Shown in pieces: positions 51,426-63,542 of a DNA stretch of 64,000 nt; position 1 is the stretch's first letter, and every line of letters starts with the position of its first letter. The notes under the pieces are model-generated. The model was given only the letters and a program-made list of their open reading frames with translations. It made no database searches and had not been told where the DNA came from. The stretch is from Anisakis pegreffii (Eukaryota; Nematoda; Chromadorea; Rhabditida; Anisakidae): NCBI GenBank assembly GCA_035041965.1, contig JAPYMA010000138.1, forward strand, positions 124,001 through 188,000, written 5' to 3'. The position numbers and the translations under genes are program-made.

Positions 51426-51769
51426 ACTGGATGAGTTTTCAAAACTGAAAGTACAATCAACTTTTCTGATTAATCACCTCAACTTCAATCCCGAAAAGAG
51501 ACATGTTACAACCCACAATAAAATGCCACAACACACAGGTCTTTTTAACGGATTCTGAGAAATATTTGAGCGGAACAAGGTTCTACATGAACCAAAGAAA
51601 CTAAGACAATCCACTATTTTACCTGCACCGCCTCAGATAAGTATGTCTAGTAAGTACATACTCATCAATACCACTTTTGTCAACTCCCAAAAAATGTCAC
51701 GTAAAACATATCTCCCCAAACCCCTTCCAAACACTATTAGAAGATCTTATGAGTCTAGAGCCAATAATC

Positions 51770-52700
51770 CAAGCTAAACGTCAGCTCGAGTCTGCCCTAA
51801 TCCCAGCCTCAGGATCAGCATCGCAACCTCCATCCAAACAGCTGTGCTGAGTAAATCGGTATTATCTAAACTAGACAATGGGCGTGTACTAAAGCAGATG
51901 AAGACATAGAGAGAGAAAGAGCAACGCCCGTCAGCGGCTTTCTGGTTAAAGTTCAAAATTTCATTCCGAAACGAGAGGAATGTGTCAGTAAAATTAGGAA
52001 CGCTTCGAGATATGCCGGGGGAGGCTCAGCCTCGGGGTAAGCCTCAGTCTGAATCCTATGTTAAGCGGCAACCGAAGTACGGAGAAAACCTCATCTTATG
52101 CCCCGCTGCAAGCGTTAGCTTGGACCGGGGACAAGCATCAGATTGCGTTCCAGGATAAGCTTCAGCCTAAGCACCTTGGCAACCCTCAGTTCAAGCGAAT
52201 AGTGAGCCTCAGACAGAACCTACTAGTAAGGTGCAGCTTGAGTATTGGGTAAGCCTCGTCCTAAACCCAGAATATGTGCCGAACTAGGTCTTTACCGAGC
52301 CTCACTGTGTTTCTCAGGAGAACCACCAACGTGGGCAAACTTATGAGCCTGAACATATGCCTCGTGGTGAGCCTCAGTTACAGCCCAGAGTTAGCCTCAG
52401 ACTCAGTTTCATCATAAGCTCGAAGGTGAGATATGCCTTAATCTAGATCTCAACCGGAACCTCGTTAGAACCCCACTTTAAGAATGAGGTAAGCCTTAAC
52501 TCGAGTCCGAAGAAAATCCTCAGCAGTAATTTGAGCCATGGTCATTATGGATTAGGAAGGGTGAGAACGTGAATTACATGACGTTTCGCCATCGTCACTT
52601 CTACGGATAGTGCTTACATTGACTCAAAGTGAGCCTGAGACTCAGCGTAAACCTCTTAAACGGCAGTCTGAACCTGAATCCATACTGAAGGCGAAATCTA
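51770..52700. repeat. Degenerate GCCTCAG/GCCTAAG-rich tract
   Basis: Over about 0.9 kb the words gcctcag, gcctaag, gcctgag and related forms recur many times at irregular spacing of roughly 12-30 bp (densest at 52020-52440 and 52625-52660). It resembles the tract at 15681-15775. It is likely a decayed minisatellite; a telomeric origin (TTAGGC) is possible but not shown. Confidence 0.65.
51874..51930. repeat. Short dispersed repeat, copy 2
   Basis: gacaatgggcgtgtac followed by gaagacatagagagagaaag, matching 48277-48345. Confidence 0.7.
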
Positions 52701-53432
52701 TGTTAATAAGAAATAAATGAAACAGTTAAATTACAACTTGTTTGATGTTATTTTCACAAAGAATTGCCTTCACTCAGTTTGAAACGAAGTTGCACGTACA
52801 AATGCCATCCAGAATTTTAAGATGAGGTGCGTCAAAGTGTTTGGTGGTGGTAAAAAACGCGGAAAACATTCCAACGGCTAAACGTTCCAGTGACCAACCC
52901 TTCCTACTTAAAAGTCCCAGCCCCTTCCATGGGATCATCATACCCTCTCAAAAAAAAACTCTACTTCTCTTTCACTCTTTTTCCTGTGGAGCTCCTTTCT
53001 TAGCATTAGCTCTTTTTTTTTCTCCTAAGGAATGCCCAGTTCCCCTTCCTGAGTCAACCTTCTCCAGGACAACTCAACTCTTCTCCATTCATAACCACCT
53101 ATGAATGAAAGCAATCTTGCGAACAGGCGATATTGTACACACTTGATACACGCTTACATTATCCGACAGCACCAGGTTTTCGGGGATGCCACGTCTGATT
53201 TTGTTTCCGAATCGAACGTTTGATCACTTAATTCATTAAGCAGCAATTCTGGTATTGTGTCATATGTGATCAATTAATGTTCACTGCATTTCATTCATTT
53301 TGCAACTTCCTATTTTTATGTTATTTGATTTTGATGGAATACTGTTGCATTTTAATTAATACGTTCGGTTCTGATGATTGTTTCATGGTTATGTAGACGA
53401 TGTCCTGATCTAGTCACTACATAGATTCATCT

Positions 53433-53548
53433 GCAGAAATCGCTTACTGAAGACAGTTTTGGAATTACCGGCGCCGGCTCAAATTAGAAATACTTGTAAG
53501 TGTATTGTGGAAACGCCGGTCCGGTGCAAAAAAGTCCTTATGATGGTA
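53433..53548 (+). CDS. Possible orphan exon, Cys-containing, unassigned
   Basis: Open stretch reading RLLKTVLELPAPAQIRNTCK followed by CIVETPVRCKK, bounded by an AG after atctgc (about 53436) and a GTAATT at about 53547. It has no partner exons that I can join and no family I recognise. It could be part of an unrecognised plus-strand gene or chance. Confidence 0.2.
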
Positions 53549-53802
53549 ATTCGTTTGAAAGATCGCACTGGAAATGTGGTTTATAGGAGGGTTTTATGTA
53601 CCGCAAAGTTCTTTGTAACCTCGTCAACGTATTTTTTGACTCTCTGCTGTGATTTCGATAGTTGCTGATCAATTACACTGCAGGGAATTAATGTGAAGAA
53701 GCAAAATAGTTTGCAACAGAACAAAAACATTTATGAATAAAAGAGCAACTACTGCTCACTGAATAAGTCTAATAGTAAGCCAAGTGAACACCTGAAACGA
53801 AT

Positions 53803-54060
53803 CAATATATTTCTGAATTCAAATTTATGGGAATAATCCTATCAACGTTGATGCAGAGTTTTTTAGTTCTTCTGCTCGAATATCGTCAGGAAATGCTTCT
53901 GAATGTTGAGATTCGTGTTGAACATCGAAGAGAATTGAATCTTCGTCTGAATCTTAACATTCAGAAGCATTTCCTGACGATATTCGAGCAGAAGAACTGA
54001 AAAACTCTGCATCAACGTTGATAGGATTATTCCCATAAATTTGAATTTAGAACTATATTG
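53803..54060. repeat. Near-perfect 105-bp inverted repeat with 48-nt loop
   Basis: Arms 53803-53907 and 53956-54060 are inverted copies that differ at about three positions by eye; examples of the exact core are cctatcaacgttgatgcaga and cgtcaggaaatgcttctgaa. The loop is 53908-53955. Such identity implies a recent origin or gene conversion. It is a candidate source of a long hairpin RNA, or a fold-back transposon. The ORF 53863-54102 is a product of the palindrome. Confidence 0.95.
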
Positions 54061-54203
54061 GTCACTATTATAGCAGTTGCGGTGCGTATTAATTTCCGTC
54101 ATAAGGGCTTTTGCTTGAATTTGCTGTTTGTTTCATTTGATGCATAGGAAATACAAATTAATGGAAGAGGGAAAGATAGACAAGCTGTTCTTTTCACACA
54201 TGT

Positions 54204-54536
54204 TCAGCTGTCACGCTGGCTGAAATGTTGATTGTGTCTTCCAGAAAGTGCCAATTTATGTTGTCGGCGTCGAACAAAAATAGCATGAGTTCTGGTGCAT
54301 ATGGTGTAAAGAGCAATTATTGAAATAAGCATGAGATGAGCTTCGAGAACGTGAACAGTGTGAATGTGAGATAACAGATGGTCAAATGGAAGACACATCA
54401 AATGTGATGACAATCTCTTTTGCTCGGCATCAAGCGGAGTACCAGCCATGCAGAAGGAGAATATTGTTGAAACAATCTGGAAGGGTCGAAACATACGAAA
54501 TATACGAAACGAAACAGTCTCACTGAACTGGATCAT
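54204..54536 (-). CDS. Hypothetical open frame with hydrophobic segment
   Basis: An uninterrupted 110-codon frame, basic at its C terminus (FVRRRQHKLAL) with one probable membrane helix (AHLMLISIIALYTICTR). A second minus-strand frame at 54829-55032, also with a hydrophobic stretch (YSLLFGCAMANILIAIRL), lies upstream and might be an earlier exon. I could not find a phase-consistent join or a family. Confidence 0.3.
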   Translation of the reverse strand: MIQFSETVSFRIFRMFRPFQIVSTIFSFCMAGTPLDAEQKRLSSHLMCLPFDHLLSHIHTVHVLEAHLMLISIIALYTICTRTHAIFVRRRQHKLALSGRHNQHFSQRDS

Positions 54537-55091
54537 AGAAGGGTGAGTAAGGTAGTTGCATGCGCACTTTGACGAGTAGCCATCTGATCGCGGTAGACCC
54601 TAAGCGCACATGACGCACAATTGTAGCGAAATTTCTAATATCTATCATTGATTTGACGAGCATAGAGGTATAGGGCTACTCTTCCATAAAACTAAATAAT
54701 TTTTTTAGGAAAGAGGCTCGAAACAAGCCCGCAAAAATATGGAAACAATATACGTTCAATGATCAGTGAGAACAACTGATAACCATTAAGCAGTTGTCTT
54801 CTGAATGAGTAATAAATAATGATTTGAACTAATGCAACCGAATGGCGATCAGTATATTAGCCATTGCACAGCCAAACAACAATGAATACTTGTTGCCATC
54901 GGTATTTGAGTACAGCCCAGTAGTAATGACATGCAATAAACGTAACCCCAATACGCATTCTGTCGATCGTTGACCGTGCAAAATTGAATTGTCCATGAAT
55001 ATATTCTGTAAACGAGCGATTAATGATTTCAAAAGTTTCTATGAATTATAGAACATACTGTTAAGAGAATTATTTCTAAGTTGTGGACAAT

Positions 55092-58000
55092 ATGTTAGAG
55101 CATTTGGTGGCATGGGTGTTGAACAATTATGTTGGGGAATATCTCGAAAATCTGAATACCGTTCAGCTGAGTATCGCTCTTCTTCAAGGTGTGTTCATTC
55201 ATTTCTGTAGTCTATCTTATTTAAGTTCAGTTCTCTTTCATTCATTTATCCCATCTATAGAAATCACCATCAAAAATTGCTTGCCTTGACCATGAAGAAT
55301 CTGTTGGAGAAGTCTACTGGCAAGCTATTTTGTACTATCTCGTGCAGAACCGAACCATGAAAATAATTTCAATTCAATATGATATGTAAGCAACAATTGT
55401 TAATTGTCTTAATCGATTGTGCCGTATAATCTTATCAAAAAGATAAAGGGAAGAGGCTTGCAAATGGAGTAGTTCTTTAACAAATAAAGCAAGTAGTTCT
55501 TAAATCCTTAAGTTAAGTTGAATTCTGAAATCAAGTTTGATATTTCATGGTTAATCATTTTTACATTATCTATTGAAAATTACTTGGTTTGTGTTCTGGA
55601 AATAAAATTGTGATATTCAAGGGCAGGTTGAATTGGAAAATATTCCGCTAAAAAAAACAGCACTTCGAAAACTTGATGTTCCGCTTCAGGTGAGTTTATC
55701 ATTCGTTAACTGTTGTCGAAAAACGGGATAGCAATTAAGATCGCACGAGAGTTCCGATTCCTTTTGGTGTTCTGATTTCGCTTATCTGAAGTTACTTTGA
55801 TGCACTGCCAAGAAGCATGACTGAGTTCGAAGTGAGAACATTGTAAATAACTGAATATAGCATATTCGAAAATGAAATCAGAGTCCCGCTTCCAGTATAA
55901 AGAGAAAGTGTTCACTAGTTGTCAATGTTAAATTAAGTTGGATAGAGAACTTTTTAGAATGTTCAAGTTACCAAGCTGAATTTTAGGTCAAAGCTGGCGT
56001 TTTAGGCAAACTGACATTATCGGTGCCTTTAGCGCATATTAGAAGTGAGCCTTGGGTTATAAAAATGAGCGATTTATTAGTACTGGTTGGGCCAATAAAA
56101 AATGCAAAGTACGATGTTGAATTAGTTGAAGTGTACGAGCAGTCCAAAAGAGAGCAACAATTGGAAGATTTGGAGAAATTTCACAAAGTCAGTTTGATGT
56201 TTTTTAATTCGTTTTATATTGCGAAGTGAAGAGATTTTGTTCTGTAATTCGACTTATTCTGTTCAATATTCAATTAAAAATTATGCTTTTCTGTAACGAT
56301 CCTTTTGATTCCAGCAGATTTTAAGGCACTGAACTTTGCAAACTCAATCATCCATTAATCCAAGATTGTTTTCTCTTTATACATATGTGAATATTGTTCA
56401 GAAGCAGTTACTTTTGAACGCTGGTTTGTCAACAGATGACGATAGGGCTCAACAAAGTTGGTGGGGCGCTTCATTGGTTTCTGCAGTCGTCAACAACATT
56501 CAAGTTCATCGTTTCTTATTGTTATCATTCATTCTGCTCATTTTTTCTATATTCAATAGTATTTTCCATTGTATCTGGAAAAGACCGAAAAAGACTAAAT
56601 TGAAAGTAAGCGCTTCCAGTTGATTATGACCAATGTGCACATTCGGTATGAAGATGGAACCACATTTGGTGATACACCGTTATGCTGCGGACTCCGTATA
56701 CACAAAGTCAGCGTTCAGACAACAGACTCGAATTGGGTATATTCATTGATTTTGTGTGATTTTAATTGAAACTGCGTGAGAAATTCATTCGAAAGACGAG
56801 CGGCAACTTATGTGCCAGCGCTTATCATTGAATAATTTCCTGTGCTCTGTTCTCATCCTCTTGCCTTCGTTGGTCGTATGCCATCCCTCCTTGTACAATC
56901 CACCTAATCGCAGTCCCTTTTTACTTCTTAGCTAAGAATCATCTATTTGTTGACATTTGGTCCTATTTCCGCCGCAGGCAGGAATTTCCCTATATGAGAA
57001 CCATTATTGTAATATTCTATTTGGACATAAGTGCCATTGAGCCTATAAATAAGTTTCTCATTGGTTGATGTTCAAATTAATTTATAGAAGTCGGTTTATA
57101 TGCAACCACAAGAGGGCACAAATGTTTTCAAAAAGCTTGAAATTGTTGGCCTTTCGGTATATTGGAATCCTGGCCAGAAATTATCGCCTGAGAATATTTC
57201 ACATGAAGATTTGCTGGTTAGCTGATTTTTTTTGTTGCGTATCGGAGGAATGTACAGAGCATGTTAGTATGGATCGAGTTTGAACCAAACGTCTCTTCAT
57301 TGTATTATTATGTCAACGATAGTTTCTATTATTGACGTATGCATTATTACTTTCAAGTTATTGATGGCTCCAGAAGTGAACGCGGACACCACCTATATAT
57401 TACAACCGTTTTGTGCGTCGATGTGTATGGAGAAGAATACGAGTAAATTTCCATTAAAATGGCAACATCCAGCTGTACCCAGATTTAAGTTTGATATTCA
57501 AAGTGAGCAAGTAGCAATCGAATTGTCGAAACGGCAAATGGCTGAGATACGTTTGTTGAGTCGTGAATGGGCCAGGTACGATCGTGCCAGACAGCACAGG
57601 AAGTGGAGACCGTTGGTGAGTGTTGGGGGGAATGCGGGCGAATGGTGGCGTTTCGCTTATAATCGGGTTCGAGATGAGACCGAGCAACAGAAAACAAGAC
57701 ATACGTGGAACTTCGCTTTGATGCGTGCTCGACATCTGAATGCTTATTGTCGTGCCTACAGAAGAAAGTTACTAGCGCATGTTGAAACAGCGAAATCCAA
57801 GGCTGTGAGAGCCAGTCGTTCTCCATCAGCCACAACGCCAACCACCGCAATGTCAAAGTCAAGTTCTGAACACGTCTCTACTTCATCACTGTCCTCTTCT
57901 CAGCAAACAACTGCTTCGTTGCTATCACCAACTTCCGAAGATGTTATTCTCATGAAACAAATCGAACGAGATGCTGATTATACCTATCATGTTAGTTATC

Positions 58001-61000
58001 ATATTCTTGCACCAGTGAGCAGCGTGATAGAGAAATGCTCGATTTCAGGAGTTGCAGTTGTTCCGTGAAACTGTGTTTCGACGTATTTGGGATGAACGTG
58101 AAACCGAGAGAACTGCCACAACAAACGAAAGTGGAATACAGTCTGATGATGAAACACTCGACAATGTTGAATCATGTATTTATCTTCATTTTTTAAATTT
58201 TGTGATGTATTCTCGTCGAGTTCCATTTCGAGACTCAGTAACCTAGATTAATTTTGTAAATGCCGCAATGTTTTAGTGATGCAGCTAAATACGTCAGAGG
58301 ACGATTTGCGGACTGCCAAAGCAAAGAATTCTGAAGAATTGAGGCAAAATTCAGTTGAAGAACAGCAGTCTGAAGGTTCGTATGGATGGCTCAGCAGTTG
58401 GTTCTCTGCTTCACAACCACAAGGTTTTTGCATTCGATAATTACGTGGATTGTTTATTTGATCTTCGAGCAAGAGCAGAAGAAAATGAATCGATCATTTC
58501 AAATAAGCGGAATGGTTTTCGTAAAACAAATATTGGGTGCAGTTTCAGTTGTTCAAAGAAGCGGTGACAATGATTCAACGAAAGCTGATGCCACCGACTC
58601 TGGTTCATCTGACAGCGTTTTGGGAACTCGTTTGAAACAGGTTGAAAAACAGGTAAGCATTATCGAAGAATGAGAAGTAATAAGTGGAAAAATCAGTGTT
58701 ATCATAAAATATTCTACTCATGTAAAATCGCTTTAAGCCACTTTTAATGTCCAGCAGCATCTAATTTTCATGTTGCCATATGTAAGTTAATTTCAGTTAG
58801 AAGACGAAATAATGGATGTTCTTAGCGAAAGTTGGGATGATTCAACAGTATTGCGTCGAGATGTGCTCTTAGCAGCTACATCTCTGCAACTTGAAAATAT
58901 GACTGTTCGATTTGTTGAAAATGTTGATGATGGTGTGAGTAGGTTGCGTTGTTTCAGTCATATTTTGTTATTGCTGCCGAACGTAAATATCTTCTTTGCA
59001 AGATGCAAGAACTGCAACGGTGTGGTGGTAGATTTCACGTTTTCGAATGATTATTGCAAGGATTCATCAGTTTTCATTCGAGTTTGATTGCTTCACGAAT
59101 TAGCAGATGCGTTTTGCGTGCATATTGAAGTTGTGAAGGTTTAACATTCTCATCTTGAAACATTTTATAACCGTGTGATGAATAATAGCAGTAATGGTGA
59201 ATTTAGTCGTGTGTGGATGGAGGCACCAAAGTGCTATCACTGGATCTTCGTCAAGTGGTCAGCAAGATGCATCTGAGCCCTCGTCAACACAGTACGGCCA
59301 TATCTTTATCAGTCGGCGATCTCAGCGTTCAGAGGCTCTATACCGCTTCAGATTCTGAGCAGTTTGTTGATGTGCCTTCAGGTGAGTCATTGTGCTGTGC
59401 ATGTTCTCTCGGTGTGCATGCAACAGTTACTGCTATTGATATGCTTGCAGAACCATCGACTGAAACCGAATATGAATCGTTGATGTTTGGTTTCGGTGGT
59501 GGTGCGTTCAAGGACAATACTCAGATCCTTTTTGCTATTGGAAAGACGAAGGCAAGTAACGATGGATCGACGGCGAATGCTGCGTCAGAAAGTGACACAA
59601 GCAACAACATCATTCGAAAACCACTTTTCCAGTAATTCTCTCTTTCATTCAGAATTTGTGATTCAAGTTATTGATGGATTGCTTCATTTAAGGATGCGAT
59701 ATAGACGTCACGCACCTAAATTGGTCGTTAAACACACTCTTGAGGCGAACTTCAGTGCTTTATCGTTAATGTATGAGGCGGGTGCATTTGATGGTCTGTC
59801 AAGTTTCTTCAATACGGATACTGTAATTTTTGACCAAGTTAGTGTGTTTCGTTAAAGAAACTGTTTGTTTTAATTGTGGTCAGTACTGATCTTTCAAGCT
59901 GATCACTTTTTGTGCTTAATTGATAGTTGCATTCATTTAGAAGAACGGTGAGTTTAATGTGCCCGAAGTGGTAGTCATCCCACGTATTTTCGTCAAGATT
60001 CGTGTTCCCGAGGTGATTCTTTGAACTTATTCATTTTTGTGTAATTCAAAGGTTGATCCGTCGTTCGCTACCTAATTGTAACAAGAGAGATTGCTTAAAG
60101 CGATGAATTATTCGATGATGCGATAATGATGTGCGTTTAGGTTCATATTGAGATGCGAAAACGAAATAGTTTGATGAATGAGGGAAACAAATCACCCTTT
60201 GCATTCGGTATCGTTAAGCAGTTAACATTGGGTATTACAAGTACAGAGTTATATTTGACCAAAGTGAGTTTTTTATTGATTCATTTAGTTCTCAGCGAAT
60301 AATTTTGTTACATAAGGTAATTGTTCTGTTATTATACTGTGCTATCAAATGATAATATTAAGGTATATTTATCAATGGGTTCATTCGAGGTCAAAGATTT
60401 GTTCGAATCAAATGGGGATTCACTGTTGAAGATGCATGATCCAACTAATGTTCTGCATGGCATGGTAATTAATTAAGATGATGTCTCTTTTATTGAATCC
60501 TATCGTCGACTGTTCAACAAAAAATTGTTATGTTTGCTCGGTATGAATAAGCATTACTAGAGGAATCAGTCGTGTTAATATTTTGTAGTGAGCTGAACTT
60601 GATGAATGTTTTGTGTGTTATTATTCGCTTCATCTGGAGTATTACCTTCATAGCACATTTTTTGAGTAAGATTCAATAATTAAAAACATCGAAGACAATT
60701 ACTTGATATTGATAAGCCGCTATTCATTTTCTACGAGCATTTGATTTAACCTAAAATATTCGCTTCACTAATATATTATAGTGAAATAATTTGTGCAAAT
60801 GACATTTACAGAAGTCGCTGTCATCCTCTTGTCCGTCTCTGACTGATGCCACTCAGGACTCCACTGATTTTGAACTTACTCGAACAATTAGTAAGCAGTT
60901 GCTTTGCAGTTTGTCATTTTATGCTCGTTTCATAACGAGTTCTCGTTTTTTTGCATTAATATAATGAGCCGTCCGCCAAATTGCTTTTGTAGCGATTATT

Positions 61001-61540
61001 CAGTGAATTTTTGTTTTTTCATAGGTTCCTAACTGTTTTATTTAAAACCAATTTTTTGATGGAAATGATTCATGGTGGGAGGAGAGATAACAGTGAATGC
61101 TATCGGGTTTTGATTTTTAGGTTTAGGAAGTAAACCAGGGCGATCGAAAGCTAACGTGGACGAGACGAGTGAGGGCACTGGAAGTCGTAAGTCAAGTCGA
61201 ATCAAGCGACATAGGAAACGAACGCATCCGAGTGAAACATTCGCATGTGCAGATGAAATGAACAGTGTGATGATCGACTTCACAGTTGTCAACAACAAAC
61301 ACCCGCTCTTCGAAAGTCTTTATCAAAAGGTTTTTTTTCATCATTTTTTGAAAAATCTTTCTGTATTAACCACTTCAGCGAAGTATCTACACTTTTCTGT
61401 AGTTTTACTGAAATTCTGGATATCCAAGAACTGATATTCATTGTAAGTTATTGCAGCTTGTGATAAAATGTCATATCACTTGTGATGATATGTTCAGATG
61501 TGTATCAAACTTCACAGATTTATTTTTGAGAGAGCTTTGA
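55092..61540 (+). CDS. VPS13-family lipid-transfer protein, N-terminal part (about 970-998 aa)
   Basis: VPS13 proteins are bridge-like lipid channels at organelle contact sites. Exons, all phase-consistent: 55092-55188, 55622-55689, 55987-56187, 56402-56503, 56620-56736, 57088-57216, 57358-57990, 58049-58175, 58277-58423, 58549-58652, 58797-58934, 59207-59381, 59451-59555, 59653-59837, 59941-60012, 60141-60263, 60363-60464, 60812-60890, 61121-61329, and probably 61457-61540, which ends in TGA. The chorein domain starts [20 protein letters not shown] and continues with [20 protein letters not shown] and [20 protein letters not shown]. Then come [20 protein letters not shown] and [12 protein letters not shown], then [11 protein letters not shown] and [10 protein letters not shown], the typical WWxxA and W..W sites. 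VPS13A/C are over 3000 aa, so two-thirds is absent from the window. The small exon 59451-59555 has an uncertain 3' end. Confidence 0.92.
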
Positions 61541-63267
61541 AATTGACTTGAAATAACTCGAACTGAGAAACCTAAACTTTTATCAGTCATCGTCTATGTA
61601 ATTATTTGTCGCTTTCTCAACCAACTTTATTCTGACCAAGAGGTCTTGTTGGTTAATTTTTGACAAACTTGTGTTCTATTTGCGAACACCTCAAAGATTA
61701 CATCAGACGTGTCAGTGCGTGTGCAGTCAACATTCCAAACACCTAAATGATCCTGTTCGTCCAGTCTCAATTAATCACAACAGAGTATTTCATCACTGAA
61801 AATAACAAGATTTATTTCATTATGTTCATAATAAAATCAAAAAGGTGCATTCAAAGAGACCCTAAATAATGGTTGTTGATCGAGTATGTAGGTAGATTGT
61901 AGTTATCGTCGTAGTCGTTCTCGATCAGTTCCGATCGCTTACCGAATCTGTAACATCAAAAATGTGAAGTGATTATTATGGTGACGAGTGTCATATGATT
62001 ATGAATATTATTTATTATTATCTGCAAGGAAAACGCTAGATTGTTGGATTCAATTTTTCAACTCAAAGAATGAGAGGAAGAACTGCGAGATTATTTGAAT
62101 TCACTTAGTTCATTTTTTCAAAAAACAATTCTATTTATTATTGAAGTGATGAATCTAATTGCAGATGTAGTAGAATTAAATTGAGCAATGATGAAATGGT
62201 TGATAGAAATGATTGGCTTTAGGATGTATTTAATTTTTTAGATTATCACCTAATGAATTCGTTAAAAGAATCAGCATTAATCTCAGTGAAGTGTGTTATG
62301 GGAGCAGGGAGATTATTTGGGAATTCAAATCAATTTCAGTTTGGCTCGTTAACATGAGCCATTCGTTAATCTCTAAGCCTGCTTCCTCTTTCATTGATGT
62401 TGCCAGTATTGTTCTGGGCACATGGAGCATTCCAAAAAGAAACGCATCGAAGGAATGGGAAATAATTGGATTCTCTTGAAATCGATCAACTGATGATATT
62501 TGCTCATCAAAGCAAGCTTTTCAGTCTTCATTTCGGTCTGATGGAATGAATATATGTTAAGTGACCCTATGATGCAAATTGCTTCTGAGCAATTCAATTT
62601 CTGTTCACTCCGATTTTACGTTATGTTCTGTGGTATTGTAATGAATTATGGATGTTGAGTTGGCTGAGGCACTGAGGTTAAGAACATATTTCTTCACGTT
62701 CTTCCATATGAACGACCAATGAACGAAGCTATTTTGTTTATTGAACAATGAAAATTGATTGGTGCAATTAGTGCTTTTGATCAGTCCTCGCTAAAAGTTG
62801 ATGAATAGGTAATTACGTACAAGCTTACGCACACAGCCTAACTCAGAATTGATAACGTCAATGATATTGGTACACACCACTCACAATCGGTTTCAAACAA
62901 CAGTTTCGAGTGTAAGTGTAATTGAATGTCCCCAAAAGGTGTTTATGAATCGAAAACGTTTCCAATTAATGTCATTACTACTTTTGATTACCTAGTCTTT
63001 CTCATGCATATGGTTATTCACAACAGAATAACGGGTTGGGCATTTGAAAAAAGATTGAATGTGAGTATTTGCCATAAAATTCGATCTTTGCTGAATCACT
63101 TTCCATGAAAAGTGTACAGATGAGAAGTGGGAGGAGGAAAGGGAGAAAAAAGTAATTGCACTTTTTTGAATCGAGTAAAAAACAGTGAGATCGAGTAGTC
63201 AATATAAATTATCATTCGTATGTCAGTTATCAGTTTTTTGGATGTTAGTGGTCTCGAAGAGAACTGA
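61541..63267. other. Region after the last visible VPS13 exon
   Basis: No further VPS13 exon was recognised in 1.7 kb. It could be a long intron or intergenic DNA. It carries a partial copy (62859-62910) of the terminal arm of the element at 19750-19919. Confidence 0.5.
62859..62910. repeat. Partial terminal arm of the tRNA-cored element
   Basis: aatgatattggtacacaccac followed by atcggtttcaaacaacagttt matches the 19750-19790 arm (aatgatattggtacacaac, tcggttttaagcaaaact) with small insertions. The tRNA-like core and opposite arm are missing; a short gtttcgagtg nearby may be what is left of the other side. Confidence 0.65.
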
Positions 63268-63542
63268 TTATAGAAAGCGGCTTTGTGAATGTTCAATGAT
63301 CTCATATAAATCAGTCCTGTTTCAAAAGGTCAATGAGTATATTAAAGTAAATTCACCTACCTCATTCGACCAGACATAGCTTTTGCTCGCAAATCGTTCA
63401 GAAGACTGCCCAGATCCGATTCGTATGGGCCTCGACGATGTAGTTTTACAATGGAAGCATCAGCAATACTATACTGGTAGTGAACAACAGTCATGAGATA
63501 AATTAATGAAAATAAAGATAGCGTTACATAACAATTGGCCAT
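63268..63542 (-). CDS. Putative secreted, neuropeptide-like precursor, 76 aa
   Basis: Two exons, 63542-63361 and 63316-63268, separated by a 44-nt intron (GTAGGT...AACAG) with matching phase and ending in TAA. Residues 1 to about 29 form a signal peptide (MANCYVTLSLFSLIYLMTVV, cleavage near IADA). A dibasic site (LHRR) precedes a 20-odd residue helical segment (GPYESDLGSLLNDLRAKAMS), a Gly-Arg, and a short tail (TDLYEIIEHSQSRFL). There are no cysteines. This layout suits a peptide hormone or neuropeptide precursor, but I do not recognise the family and the second exon is less certain than the first. Confidence 0.5.

Larger units (their letters stand above)
51426..55091. other. Intergenic, repeat-rich, no secure gene
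   Basis: Holds the degenerate GCCTCAG tract, a short-repeat copy, the 105-bp hairpin and two weak coding candidates, all listed separately. A pyrimidine-rich run (52930-53100) has C/T-biased sequence open in one frame only by composition. Confidence 0.55.

Noticed and set aside
57454..57862. Minus-strand frames of 93 and 125 codons
   Set aside because: They are antisense to the large VPS13 exon 57358-57990.
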